From positions 62,001 through 126,000 of the forward strand of contig DASQDI010000079.1 of NCBI GenBank assembly GCA_035634255.1: a DNA stretch of 64,000 nucleotides, in the 5' to 3' direction. Of the stretch, positions 7,819 to 16,508 are shown piece by piece (the stretch's first letter is position 1; every line of letters begins with the position of its first letter). Both the position numbers and the translations under genes were made by a program. The notes under the pieces were generated by a model. It saw only the letters and a program-made list of their open reading frames with translations. It was not told where the DNA came from and did no database searches. This stretch comes from DATLMR01 sp035634255. Its GTDB lineage: Bacteria; Acidobacteriota; Blastocatellia; UBA7656.

Positions 7819-8760
7819 TCACTCGAACGGCACTTGCAGAGCGCCTCGCATGTAACCGATCATCAGGTCGCCGTCGTAGCCCCCGAACCAGAAGGTCACG
7901 GGCCACGGCGCTTCGAGGTCGAGCCTGCGCCCGTTTTCGCCGGCTTCGATCCCCTCGACCAGCCCCTTGCTCCCTTCGATGTGGAAATTCCAGATGCGTT
8001 GCATGCCGAGGCGGCTCCTGATCCTCTGCCCGAAGAACTCGATGACGTAGAGGCGAGTTTTGTACATCTCTTCGAGCGCCCTCTTATCCATGCCCGTCTC
8101 CGCCGCCTCCTGCTCCACGTTCTTAAGCAGCCCCTCTATGTCTTTCGCGCGGTCATTGAAGTACTCGAAGAAGTCATAGACCCCGATGGCTTCCATGACT
8201 TCAAGGCTCGGCTCCGCGGCGGGCGGGACGCCGAGCCGGTCCTGATAAACGTCCGGCGGCAGCTTCCAGAGAGGTATGTCGCGAGAGAGCACGTCTTTCC
8301 TCTGGATGTGCTGATCAGGGTGGTCCGGGTTTCTTATGTCGATGATGAAAGGGTCTATCGGGAACTCGACGTTGTCATCGGACGCGACGATGTCGTTGCG
8401 CCCTTCGAACATCGGCCCCACGTCCCCGGTCCTGAAGTCTCTGTCGAGCAGGTTGACCATGCCGCCCACTAGGTTTTGAGCCGGGGCGTAACTCGCGCCG
8501 TTGACGGTCGCGGACTTCACCTTCACGCCGAGGCTGAGCTTATTCTGCTCTATCAGGCGCGGCCCCGGCTTCCGCAGGTTCTTCTTCAGGTACTCTTCGC
8601 TCGGGTTGAGCAGGATGTAGTTATCGAGGTCCGTCTCGCTCGCGAGCGCGAGGGTGTAGCCGCTGACCCCGCGCTTCTCGTCGGTCGGGTCCGGGTCGGT
8701 GGTCAGCCTGCACATGAAGTAGCCTTCGAAGGCGATGTCGAGCGTTTCCCAGTTTTTCAT
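7819..8760 (-). CDS. Hypothetical partner of the ferritin-like protein
   Basis: A 313-residue soluble protein with no signal peptide. I do not recognise the family. Its N-terminus (EGYFMCRLTTDPDPTDE) is followed by GVSGYTLALASETDLDN, and the C-terminal third is helical (VEQEAAETGMDKRALEEMY) ending in WPVTFWFGGYDGDLMIGY. It lies 18 bases after the VioB-like ferritin gene in the same direction, so it is the second gene of a two-gene operon. It may act with it in an oxidative reaction; this is inferred from proximity only. Confidence 0.6.
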   Translation of the reverse strand: MKNWETLDIAFEGYFMCRLTTDPDPTDEKRGVSGYTLALASETDLDNYILLNPSEEYLKKNLRKPGPRLIEQNKLSLGVKVKSATVNGASYAPAQNLVGGMVNLLDRDFRTGDVGPMFEGRNDIVASDDNVEFPIDPFIIDIRNPDHPDQHIQRKDVLSRDIPLWKLPPDVYQDRLGVPPAAEPSLEVMEAIGVYDFFEYFNDRAKDIEGLLKNVEQEAAETGMDKRALEEMYKTRLYVIEFFGQRIRSRLGMQRIWNFHIEGSKGLVEGIEAGENGRRLDLEAPWPVTFWFGGYDGDLMIGYMRGALQVPFE

Positions 8761-8778
8761 CGTAATCTCTCCCGTGGC

Positions 8779-10158
8779 CTAGCTTGTGATGAAGCGCCGG
8801 AAGTTGGCGTTCATTCGTGAGATGTTCTCGCACATGAAGTCCAGTCTCTTATGAACGTCCGGCGGCTGGCCGAGCTTTTTAGACATCTCTCTGAGGCGGT
8901 CACCCTGCCGTTCCATCAGGCCGATCCTCTTCAGGAAGAAGTCGGGTAGCTCCTTTTCGGGAGGCAGTCTCAGGGGCGATTCTTCCGTGGGCTCGGGCTG
9001 ATCCTTGTCGGGCACGAGGTCCCAGTTGGGCCCCGCGAAGTACGGGCCTTTGCCCGACGGCAGGCGCGTGATGATCTCCCCGAGCGGGCGGAGGATCATC
9101 GTCATCATCGGGGCGAAGGCCGTCTCCTGAAGCGCGGTACTGACGTTTCTGAAAGACTGGTCGCACGACACGGGCGAAAAGTAGGCGTAAAAGCCCAGGA
9201 GCATGTAGACCATCGTGGTGTAGCTGTCGTTGAAGAAGTCCATCGCTTCGAGCGCGAACGGGTCCGTGACGTTCTCTTTCGACGGGTTGAGCACGACGTT
9301 CCATGCGGGCTCGAAGTCGGGGTTGTTCTGATTCGCGGCTTTGAACTCTTCGAGTATCTCGGCGAAGATGTGGAAGTGGCTCGAAAAGGCCGGCTGCGCG
9401 TCGATGCCTTCGCCCTGCTTGAGTATCAGGTTGATGGCGGCGTTGGCCGTGGGGACGCTCGTCACCGGGAAGGTAAAGATGTTCATCTCGAAGTTGAATT
9501 GAAAGTCCTGGTATGGCTCGCGGCTCGGGGTGCCCCTGAAGAGATTTTTCAAGTCGTCGTAGCCGTGGCAGTTGTTGATCGCCACCTGAATCGCCTGATA
9601 AAGCTGCTGGACCGATTGGAAGTCGATGCCCTGCCTTAAAGATCGGGGCGGCACGAGCGCCAGAGGCTCTTCCGGCTCGCCCGTTAGCATGGGCTGAGTC
9701 CTTTTCGGCTCAAGCTCGGACAGGTCGAAGCCCGTGCCTTCGAGGTGTCGGTCGTCGGGCTTTTCGAACTTCACGAAGCGGCGGACCGCGCGCTTGTTGT
9801 ACCGCTCAAGCCGGAAGGGCAGGTCGAGGTGGTCGAAGAAGTCGGATTGGAGCGGGAAATCGGGCCGGTAGAAGTAAGGGGCCTCGCCCATCCCTATCAA
9901 CAGATTGTTCACGAGCCCGAGGTGCTCCATCTCCTGCCGCGCGACCATCATGGTCTTGGCCTCCCACCGCCTGACGATCTCGGCCTCGGCCGGAGAGATG
10001 CCCGGCTCGTTCGCTTTCTTCAGAGTGATCGCCGCGTGCAGGTAGCAGATCATGAGTAGCTGTTCAAGCTCGGAGGCGTCTTGCAGGGCGCTGACCAGTT
10101 GCCTGCGCGTCTCGATCACGGGAGCGTCTTGCGGAGGCGGAGGATTGCAGGGGTCCAT
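8779..10158 (-). CDS. Ferritin-like protein, VioB/RebD-type domain
   Basis: The 459-residue protein has an N-terminal helical bundle. ELEQLLMICYLHAA near residue 30 and RQEMEHLGLVNN near residue 75 supply carboxylate and histidine ligands as in the ferritin-like domain of VioB (iminophenyl-pyruvate dimer synthase). The remaining 350 residues are alpha-helical with conserved PYFYRPDFP. No tryptophan-oxidation genes (vioA, vioC to E, rebO) are nearby, so pigment synthesis is unlikely. It starts at ATG 10158 with AGGAGA upstream and is followed by its partner gene. Confidence 0.72.
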   Translation of the reverse strand: MDPCNPPPPQDAPVIETRRQLVSALQDASELEQLLMICYLHAAITLKKANEPGISPAEAEIVRRWEAKTMMVARQEMEHLGLVNNLLIGMGEAPYFYRPDFPLQSDFFDHLDLPFRLERYNKRAVRRFVKFEKPDDRHLEGTGFDLSELEPKRTQPMLTGEPEEPLALVPPRSLRQGIDFQSVQQLYQAIQVAINNCHGYDDLKNLFRGTPSREPYQDFQFNFEMNIFTFPVTSVPTANAAINLILKQGEGIDAQPAFSSHFHIFAEILEEFKAANQNNPDFEPAWNVVLNPSKENVTDPFALEAMDFFNDSYTTMVYMLLGFYAYFSPVSCDQSFRNVSTALQETAFAPMMTMILRPLGEIITRLPSGKGPYFAGPNWDLVPDKDQPEPTEESPLRLPPEKELPDFFLKRIGLMERQGDRLREMSKKLGQPPDVHKRLDFMCENISRMNANFRRFITS

Positions 10159-10280
10159 GAAATTTCTCCTTTCGATTTAGCGAACGAAATCAACCGGGGT
10201 GAGCCTTGTGAAATGAGAGCCACAAACAACTCCCGAATAGTATGAGTGGCATAATTCAAAGTCAAGCGAGCCGCTCATGA

Positions 10281-10310
10281 TTTAAAAATAATGAGCATTA
10301 CTGCTACAAT
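10281..10310 (+). promoter_or_regulatory. Putative promoter of the LRR-Roc-COR-TIR gene
   Basis: -35-like TTTAAA (10281-10286) and -10 TACAAT (10305-10310), 18-base spacer, in strongly AT-rich DNA. Transcription would begin near 10317, downstream of the earliest ATG at 10291, which supports the ATG at 10351 as start. Confidence 0.5.
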
Positions 10311-10350
10311 CCTGCCGTCCAAGCTCCGTATCATTCGAGGAACATATAAA

Positions 10351-12852
10351 ATGAGCAAGCCACCCAGCCGCCGAAGGGAAAAGAATCAAGATAAGTTATC
10401 CGAGGTATCCGCCCTCATCGAGGCAGCGCGCAAGAGTCAAATAATGAGATTGGATTTATCTGGAATGGGCTTCACTGAAGTGCCGGAATCAATTGGCCAG
10501 TTAACTCAGCTTCAGGTTCTACACCTCTCCAATAATAAACTGACAAAGTTGCCCGACTCAATCGGACAGTTGACGCGGCTTCAGAATCTATACCTCTCCG
10601 GCAATAGACTGACAGAAGTGCCGGAATCAATCGGCCAGTTGACGCGGCTTATAGCTTTGTCCCTATCCAACAATCAACTGGCAAAGTTGCCTGAGTCAAT
10701 CGGCCGATTAACCCAGCTTCGAATTCTGTACGCCGATCATAATCATCTAATAAATTTGCCGGAGTCTCTGAAAAGCCTTATATCCCTAAAAGCGCTCTTT
10801 CTACATGGGAATGACTCACTTAACCTTCCTGCGGAAGTCTTGGGGACAACATGGCAGGAGGCTGCTGCGCAGAAATTGCAGATGGCCAACGCTGCCGACA
10901 TCATCGATTATTATTTTCGCATTCGCGGCGAGCCGCGTCCCTTGAACGAAGCCAAGCTCATTCTGGTCGGTCGCGGAGAGGTGGGCAAGACCACTATAGT
11001 CAATCGACTCGTGCATAAACGATTTAACAAGAATGAAAAGAAGACGGAAGGTATCAATATCACAGCATGGCCGCTCACGCTCAATGGAGATGAGAATGTG
11101 CGGCTCAACGTCTGGGACTTCGGCGGGCAGGAGATTATGCACGCCACCCACCAGTTCTTCCTCACTCAACGCAGCCTTTACCTGCTCGTTCTGAATGGCC
11201 GCATGGGTGGCGAAGAGGCTGAAGCCGAGTACTGGCTCAAGCTCATCGAGAGCTTCGGAGGCGATTCGCCCGTCATCGTCGTGATGAACAAGATCAAGGA
11301 ACATCCGTTCGATGTGAATCGGCGTGCGCTGCAACAAAAGTATCCGGTGATCCGCGACTTCATCAAGACGGATTGTGAAGACGAAACGGGCATTGAAGAC
11401 CTTCGCAAAGTGATTGAGAGAGAGACCGACCGGCTTGAGCATCTGCGCGACTCTTTCCCGGCAAGCTGGTTTTCGATTAAGGATAAACTCGCTGGAATGG
11501 AGAAGAACTATCTGAACTTTGATGAGTACCGCGATGTTTGCGCGGGACTCGGTGAAACAGACTCGAAGGCTCAGGAGGCGCTCGCATTTTATCTGCACAG
11601 TCTCGGAATCGCTCTCAACTACAAAGACGATCCGCGATTGCAGGACACGCACGTCCTGAATCCGCGATGGGTCACGAACGGCATCTATAAGATTTTGAAT
11701 TCAGACAAGCTTGAAGAACAGCACGGTCTGATTCGCTTGAGCGATCTGCCCGGAATCCTCGACACATCGGAATACCCAATAAAAATGCACCTTTTTCTGC
11801 TCGACCTGATGAAAAAGTTCGAGCTGTGCTTCAGCTTTCCGGGTGACGAGAACTATTATCTGATTCCCGAACTGCTCGACAAGCAGGAGCCTCTGGACAC
11901 GGCAAACTTCAATCTCGCAGAGTGCTTAAACTTTCAGTATCACTACCCCGTGCTGCCGGAAGGCCTGCTGCCTCGCTTTATAGTCCGTACGCACGCGATG
12001 AGTGAGGGCTTACCGCGCTGGCGTACCGGAGTAATCCTCAGGTTTGAGAGCAATCAAGCTCTGGTGAAAGCAGATGCGCAGGATAAGAAAGTATTCATCT
12101 CCGTTTCAGGCCCGGCGGCGAGCCGCCGTCGGTTGCTTGCCATAATCCGGTCGGACTTCGAAAGAATCCACCACGACATTCGCAATCTGAAGCCGGAGGA
12201 GATGGTCCCTCTTCCCGATTACCCGCAGGAGACGGTTACTTACCACGAACTGGCGGTGATGGAACAAGCCGGGGTGAATAAGTTCACCAAGGTTGTCGGC
12301 AATCGCGTGCTCCCTCTGGTCGTAGATGACTTGCTCAACGGGGTGGACCTCGAAGGTACTCGCCGGAAGCAGGCGAGGATGGATGAGAGAAGGGATGCGG
12401 TGCGGTTGTTCTACAGCTATTCGCACAAGGACGAGAGGCTGCGAAACAACCTTGAGACTCACCTGAAGCTGATGCAGCGCCGGGGAGTGATCGACGTGTG
12501 GCACGACCGCAAGATCGAGGCGGGCGAGGACTGGAAGCAGAAGATCGATCAGAACCTTGAGCAAGCCGACATCATCCTCCTGCTCGTGAGCGCGGACTTT
12601 ATCAATTCGGATTACTGCTATGAGATAGAGATGAAGCGCGCTCTGGAGCGTCACGATAAGGGAGAAGCGAGAGTCGTCCCGGTCATAGTGCGCGATGTGA
12701 ACTGGTCGGCCGCCCCGTTCGCGCGGCTGCAAGCCCTGCCTAAAGACGGTCTGCCCGTCAGCAAATGGCGCGACAGGGATTCGGCGCTCCGCAATGTTTC
12801 CGAAGGCATTGAAATGGTAGTCAAAGAAATGAGAAAGACTACCCGAGCCTGA
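10351..12852 (+). CDS. LRR-Roc-COR-TIR protein (prokaryotic ROCO with TIR effector)
   Basis: The 833-residue protein has four parts. First come six 23-residue leucine-rich repeats (about residues 31-165, units such as LQVLHLSNNKLTKLP). A Roc GTPase follows, with P-loop GRGEVGKTT (G207-T215), switch WDFGGQE and NKIK. A COR region runs to about residue 660. Last is a TIR domain (684-815: RLFYSYSHKDE, then DYCYEIEMKRAL with candidate catalytic Glu758/Glu760). Start 10351 is chosen for GAGG ten bases upstream. The 5' half is visibly AT-richer than all neighbours, which suggests acquisition. Bacterial TIRs often degrade NAD+ when triggered, so an immune or self-killing switch is plausible. Convergent with 12870. 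Confidence 0.9.
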   Translation: MSKPPSRRREKNQDKLSEVSALIEAARKSQIMRLDLSGMGFTEVPESIGQLTQLQVLHLSNNKLTKLPDSIGQLTRLQNLYLSGNRLTEVPESIGQLTRLIALSLSNNQLAKLPESIGRLTQLRILYADHNHLINLPESLKSLISLKALFLHGNDSLNLPAEVLGTTWQEAAAQKLQMANAADIIDYYFRIRGEPRPLNEAKLILVGRGEVGKTTIVNRLVHKRFNKNEKKTEGINITAWPLTLNGDENVRLNVWDFGGQEIMHATHQFFLTQRSLYLLVLNGRMGGEEAEAEYWLKLIESFGGDSPVIVVMNKIKEHPFDVNRRALQQKYPVIRDFIKTDCEDETGIEDLRKVIERETDRLEHLRDSFPASWFSIKDKLAGMEKNYLNFDEYRDVCAGLGETDSKAQEALAFYLHSLGIALNYKDDPRLQDTHVLNPRWVTNGIYKILNSDKLEEQHGLIRLSDLPGILDTSEYPIKMHLFLLDLMKKFELCFSFPGDENYYLIPELLDKQEPLDTANFNLAECLNFQYHYPVLPEGLLPRFIVRTHAMSEGLPRWRTGVILRFESNQALVKADAQDKKVFISVSGPAASRRRLLAIIRSDFERIHHDIRNLKPEEMVPLPDYPQETVTYHELAVMEQAGVNKFTKVVGNRVLPLVVDDLLNGVDLEGTRRKQARMDERRDAVRLFYSYSHKDERLRNNLETHLKLMQRRGVIDVWHDRKIEAGEDWKQKIDQNLEQADIILLLVSADFINSDYCYEIEMKRALERHDKGEARVVPVIVRDVNWSAAPFARLQALPKDGLPVSKWRDRDSALRNVSEGIEMVVKEMRKTTRA

Positions 12853-12873
12853 CCGCTTTCAAGCTCCGGTCAG
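12849..12873. terminator. Palindrome spanning the stop codons of two convergent genes
   Basis: CTGACCG (12849-12855) pairs with CGGTCAG (12867-12873). The TGA of the TIR protein and the TGA of the minus-strand outer membrane protein each lie inside one arm. It is a likely bidirectional transcription end; the stem is only seven base pairs. Confidence 0.5.
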
Positions 12874-13490
12874 AAGCGGTAGCCGACGCCCGCTGTGAAC
12901 TGAAAGTTATGGCTGATGCCGTCGGCCCTCACCCCATCGCCGCGACGATTTAAGAGTCTGTCATCGTTGAACCGAATCATGGTATCGCCCACGTCCGCTC
13001 TCACGATCACCCTGCGAGTCGGGTAAAATTCGAAGACCGCTCCGGCGTCCATCGAGAACCTGTTACCGCTTCGCGCGCCTCTTTCGCAGGCCAGAGGATC
13101 GGGGTCGAAGCCGCAGAAGCCTCGTAGCGTCCTCAGACCCGGAAAGCTGACGACTCCCGCGCGTAGCTTGGCGAACGCCCCCACCCATCGGTTGCGCTTA
13201 CCCGCCTTCACTCCGATCACACCCTGAGCCCTGTCGTCGAGTAGATCGTTACCAAAGCTGTACTTCGGAAAATAGTTCCCTTCGGCCTCTACCGAGAGGT
13301 AGTCATTGATGTTGAAGCCGAGCCGCGTTCCTATACCCACCTCCGTCTCATCGACGGCGCTGAAGTTGAGGGCCGTGTAATGAACGCTTATTTCCATGCG
13401 ATTATCTCCCGGCTGCGCTCTCGACTCACCCGCCGCAACAGAGAGCACGAACGCCGCCGCGAGCACCCACGGGCGTAAATTCTTTAACAT
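12870..13490 (-). CDS. Outer membrane beta-barrel protein
   Basis: ATG 13490 follows AAAGGAGG. The 206-residue product has a signal peptide (residues 1-25, ending ESRAQ). It then shows alternating amphipathic strands such as EISVHYTALNFSAVD and RLGFNINDYLSVEAEGNYF. It ends FTAGVGYRF, with a C-terminal phenylalanine as needed for BAM-dependent insertion. Two cysteines (FCGFDPDPLACER) may form a loop disulfide. It is an OmpA/OmpW-like small porin-type protein with unknown ligand, transcribed alone. Confidence 0.8.
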   Translation of the reverse strand: MLKNLRPWVLAAAFVLSVAAGESRAQPGDNRMEISVHYTALNFSAVDETEVGIGTRLGFNINDYLSVEAEGNYFPKYSFGNDLLDDRAQGVIGVKAGKRNRWVGAFAKLRAGVVSFPGLRTLRGFCGFDPDPLACERGARSGNRFSMDAGAVFEFYPTRRVIVRADVGDTMIRFNDDRLLNRRGDGVRADGISHNFQFTAGVGYRF

Positions 13491-13670
13491 AATTTCCTCC
13501 TTTCCTGGGGCATCGCCTGGCAATCCTGATGCCGGCAGGGAAGTTGAAGAAAAATCGAATTCATCGCGTAATCGAGTCAAATCGGGTTGCTATCAATGGC
13601 CGACATATGAAAGAAATATGTTGCACCTCGGCGTACCCCTGCCGGGCCCCTAAAGAAAGAGAGTAGAACG

Positions 13671-14177
13671 ATGATCATTCGCTCCGAGAGAGAAGAGGAT
13701 CACCCGCAGGTTCGCCGCGTGGTCGAGATGGCATTCGGCCAGCCTCAGGAGGCCGACCTTGTCGAAACCCTGCGCCGGGACGCACGACCTTACATCTCGC
13801 TCGTCGCCGTCGTGGGCACAGAGATTGCCGGACATATCTTTTTCAGCCCGGTGACTATCCATTCCGAAGATTCAGTATTCGAGGCCGTGGGGCTCGCGCC
13901 TCTGTCGGTGCTGCCGGAGTATCAGAATAAGGGGATCGGCTCCGCCCTGACGCGCGCGGGGTTGGAAGAGTGCAGTCGCGCGGGCCGGGAGGTCGTGGTG
14001 GTGCTGGGGCACCCGAACTACTACCCTCGGTTCGGCTTCCGCCCCGCCAGCCTGAAGGGGATCACCTGCGAGTATGATGTCCCCGACGATCACTTCATGG
14101 TCGCGGAGCTGAGCGAGGGCGCTCTGGCAGGGCACCGCGGGCTGGCCAAATATCACCTGGCTTTCGCGGGCTTTTAG
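13671..14177 (+). CDS. GNAT N-acetyltransferase
   Basis: The 168-residue protein covers a complete GNAT fold. SVLPEYQNKGIGSALTRAGLE supplies the acetyl-CoA binding Q/R-x-x-G-x-G/A loop around residues 82-92, and LGHPNYYPRFGF is typical of the YhbS-like acetyltransferase group. The acceptor is unknown. It is the first of three same-strand genes (13671-15538) separated by under 30 bases. Confidence 0.88.
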   Translation: MIIRSEREEDHPQVRRVVEMAFGQPQEADLVETLRRDARPYISLVAVVGTEIAGHIFFSPVTIHSEDSVFEAVGLAPLSVLPEYQNKGIGSALTRAGLEECSRAGREVVVVLGHPNYYPRFGFRPASLKGITCEYDVPDDHFMVAELSEGALAGHRGLAKYHLAFAGF

Positions 14178-14202
14178 AACAATTTTCACTACTGGAAGGG
14201 CT

Positions 14203-14688
14203 ATGAAAAATTCGGAGATCGGAATAATACTCGCCCTGATCGATCAGGCATTCGATCACAGGGCATGGCACGGCACAAACCTGAAGGGCTCGATCCGCGG
14301 GATGAGCGCGACCGAGGCCGCGTGGCGGCCCGCGCCCGGCAGGCGCAGCATATGGGAGATCGTCGTTCACGCGGCCTACTGGAAGTACATCGCCCGGAGG
14401 CGTCTGCTCGGAGAGGCCAAAGGCTCATTCCCGCTCAAGGGCTCGAACTGGTTCGCGCGCCCGTCCGACCCCGCGTCCCCCGAGGTCGAGTGGAAGATGG
14501 ACCTCGCGCTTCTGAACGAGACGCACAAAAGCCTGCGCGAGGCCGTGGCGAGCCTGACCCCCGCGGACCTCGGCGTCACGCCCTCGGGGAGCAAGGTCAG
14601 CAACCTCGCCCTGCTGACCGGCATCGCCTCCCACGACCTTTATCACGCAGGACAGATTCAATTGCTCAAGCGCCTGCAATCGAGCTGA
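14203..14688 (+). CDS. DinB-family protein
   Basis: The 161-residue four-helix bundle shows the three metal-site histidines of the DinB/YfiT family: H56 in WEIVVHAAYW, and H144 and H148 in HDLYHAGQIQ. Family members act as metal-dependent thiol transferases or are uncharacterised. It lies between the GNAT and VOC genes with short gaps, suggesting co-transcription. The specific thiol and substrate are not known. Confidence 0.85.
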   Translation: MKNSEIGIILALIDQAFDHRAWHGTNLKGSIRGMSATEAAWRPAPGRRSIWEIVVHAAYWKYIARRRLLGEAKGSFPLKGSNWFARPSDPASPEVEWKMDLALLNETHKSLREAVASLTPADLGVTPSGSKVSNLALLTGIASHDLYHAGQIQLLKRLQSS

Positions 14689-14701
14689 GGTTAGACGAGA
14701 G

Positions 14702-15538
14702 ATGATCACGCTCAGAGTCGATCACGTAACAATCGCGGGCCACGACCTTGCCGCGCTTGAGAGCGCATTCGCCCGCCTCAGGCTCGGCACCGTTTACGGG
14801 GGCATGCACTCTAACGGCGTCACCCATATGTCGGTCCTCGGCTTCGACGACGGCTCGTACATGGAGTTGATCTCGACGAAGGATAAGGACAAAAGATCCC
14901 CCCTGTGGGGCGACTACATCTCCGGCGATGCGGGCATATGCGCGTGGGCCGTCGAAGCGGACGATGTCTCGGGGGAAGTGTCGAGACTTTCCGCGAAGGG
15001 CCTGACGGTGAACGGGCCAGTCTATATGAGCAGGCAGAGGCCGGACGGTAAGACCGCCGAGTGGGACCTCGCCTTCGTCGGCGCGCACGAGCCCGGCGCG
15101 AAATTCCCCTTCATAATCAAAGACAGGACTCCGCGCGGGCTGCGAGTCGAGCCCACCGAAAGCGTGAGCGGGACCGAACTGACCGGCATCGGCAAAATCA
15201 TACTGGGAGTCGCGGACATGAGCTCGTCCGCGGAGTCGTTCCGCCATGCTTACGATCTTTATGAGCCGAGTATTACGGACGACGAGGAGTTCGGGGCGAG
15301 GCTGGCTGACTTTGAAGGCTCGCCCGTGATGCTGGCCGCCCCCCTCGGGGATGAAGGCTGGCTGTTAGATCGATTAAACCGGTTCGGAGAACTGCCCTGC
15401 GGCATGCTGATACGGACCGTCGATATGGAGAAGACGATTCGAAGATTCAACGTCGCGCGCGAGCCCGATCGTCAGGGCAGAATAGCCTGGCTGAGCGCGG
15501 ACGCTTTCAACGGAACTAGAATCGGCTTTACGCCCTGA
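14702..15538 (+). CDS. VOC-family glyoxalase-like protein
   Basis: The 278-residue protein starts with RVDHVTIAGHDL and shows the paired beta-alpha-beta-beta-beta modules of the vicinal oxygen chelate superfamily. A second module begins around VTGIGKIILGVADM-like sequence near residue 160. It fits the larger glyoxalase-like domain group rather than true lactoylglutathione lyases. The reaction is unknown. Its stop codon lies inside a palindrome shared with the convergent phosphoesterase. Confidence 0.78.
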   Translation: MITLRVDHVTIAGHDLAALESAFARLRLGTVYGGMHSNGVTHMSVLGFDDGSYMELISTKDKDKRSPLWGDYISGDAGICAWAVEADDVSGEVSRLSAKGLTVNGPVYMSRQRPDGKTAEWDLAFVGAHEPGAKFPFIIKDRTPRGLRVEPTESVSGTELTGIGKIILGVADMSSSAESFRHAYDLYEPSITDDEEFGARLADFEGSPVMLAAPLGDEGWLLDRLNRFGELPCGMLIRTVDMEKTIRRFNVAREPDRQGRIAWLSADAFNGTRIGFTP

Positions 15539-15555
15539 CGCGCCGGGTCGCGTCA
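15536..15555. terminator. Palindrome spanning both stop codons of a convergent pair
   Basis: TGACGCG (15536-15542) pairs with CGCGTCA (15549-15555) around a CCGGGT loop. The plus-strand TGA and the minus-strand TGA are the outermost bases of the two arms. It is a likely bidirectional end signal. Confidence 0.5.
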
Positions 15556-16485
15556 ATTCGCGGTCGCCGCCTCTTCCTTTCGCTGCCTCTCCAAAACCCC
15601 CGAGTCTATAGTCTTGCCCGTGCGCGAAATTACCTGGAAGTGCATCTTGTCGTCAACGACCTCGACCAGCATGAAATGCAGGTCATCATCATACGCCTTC
15701 GCCGTCAGGGTGGACGCCTTGACGTCGCCCGGCCTCAGCTTGCCGCCCGCGCCGGAGATGAAGTAATAGATTCCCTTTTGAGGCTTTATCCTCTCATAAA
15801 AGTGCTCGTGGCCGGCGAAGACCACGTTCACTCCGTGCTTCAAGAAGATCGGCTCTACGACCTCCCGCAATTCCTCGTTGGACCCGTGTTTTTTGCCCGA
15901 CGAGTAAGGAGGGTGATGGAAGAAAGCTATCTTCCACTCGGAGTCGTCCTTCGACATCTCGCCTTCCAGCCACTCGATCTGCTTCTTATCCATGTAGTTG
16001 CTGTTCAGGCAATAGAACGCCACGTTGCCCTTTTTGAAGCGGTGGTATTCGTTGCCGTTCATGTTGAAGTGTTCGTAGAACCGCTGGTTGGATTCGTCGT
16101 GGTTCCCGAGCGCGGCGTAGAACTTCACTTTGGCGTCGAGCAGGGGCTTGTAAACGCCCTCGAATTTTCTCTTGTAGTCGGCCGCGTCCTCGCTCCCGTA
16201 GAGGTTGTCGCCCAGCATGAGAACGAACTCGAAGGGGAAGACCTCTCTGTAGCGGACCACCATGTCGGCCACCTGTTGCTGCTCTTTCGCCCCGGAGCCC
16301 GTATCGCCGATTATCATGAACCGGACAGAGCCCTCCTTCACGGGCAGGGTGACGCTTACGGGCTGGGCGGCCTGCGGGCTCCCTTTGGCAGCGCCGGAAG
16401 ACTCGCTCTGACTATGACCGGTACCCGCGAAGCCGCCCAGGAGCAGCAACGCGACTGAGAAAACTGTAACGACAGGCCGTTTCAT
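15553..16485 (-). CDS. Secreted metallophosphoesterase (purple acid phosphatase-like)
   Basis: The 310-residue protein has a signal peptide (residues 1-26, ending GHSQ). It carries the dimetal motifs of calcineurin-like phosphoesterases in order: IGDTGSG, LMLGDNLYG, AALGNHDE, FFHHPP and FAGHEHFYER. The arrangement resembles bacterial tartrate-resistant acid phosphatases. It probably hydrolyses phosphate esters in the periplasm. It starts at ATG 16485 with AAAGGAGG upstream on the minus strand, 23 bases after the stop of the next upstream gene. Confidence 0.9.
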   Translation of the reverse strand: MKRPVVTVFSVALLLLGGFAGTGHSQSESSGAAKGSPQAAQPVSVTLPVKEGSVRFMIIGDTGSGAKEQQQVADMVVRYREVFPFEFVLMLGDNLYGSEDAADYKRKFEGVYKPLLDAKVKFYAALGNHDESNQRFYEHFNMNGNEYHRFKKGNVAFYCLNSNYMDKKQIEWLEGEMSKDDSEWKIAFFHHPPYSSGKKHGSNEELREVVEPIFLKHGVNVVFAGHEHFYERIKPQKGIYYFISGAGGKLRPGDVKASTLTAKAYDDDLHFMLVEVVDDKMHFQVISRTGKTIDSGVLERQRKEEAATAN

Positions 16486-16508
16486 ATGCGTCCTCCTTTG
16501 CGCCCCGT

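Noticed and set aside
10291..10350. Upstream ATG of the LRR-Roc-COR-TIR gene
   Set aside because: It lies before the predicted transcription start and has no ribosome site; ATG 10351 has GAGG and begins the usual protein.
10430..10800. Regular direct repeats resembling a CRISPR array
   Set aside because: They are 69-base in-frame leucine-rich repeat units within a coding gene, with no spacers or cas genes.
13606..13665. 19-residue Cys-rich frame upstream of the acetyltransferase
   Set aside because: It has no supporting site or conservation evidence; two or three cysteines in a short frame can be chance.
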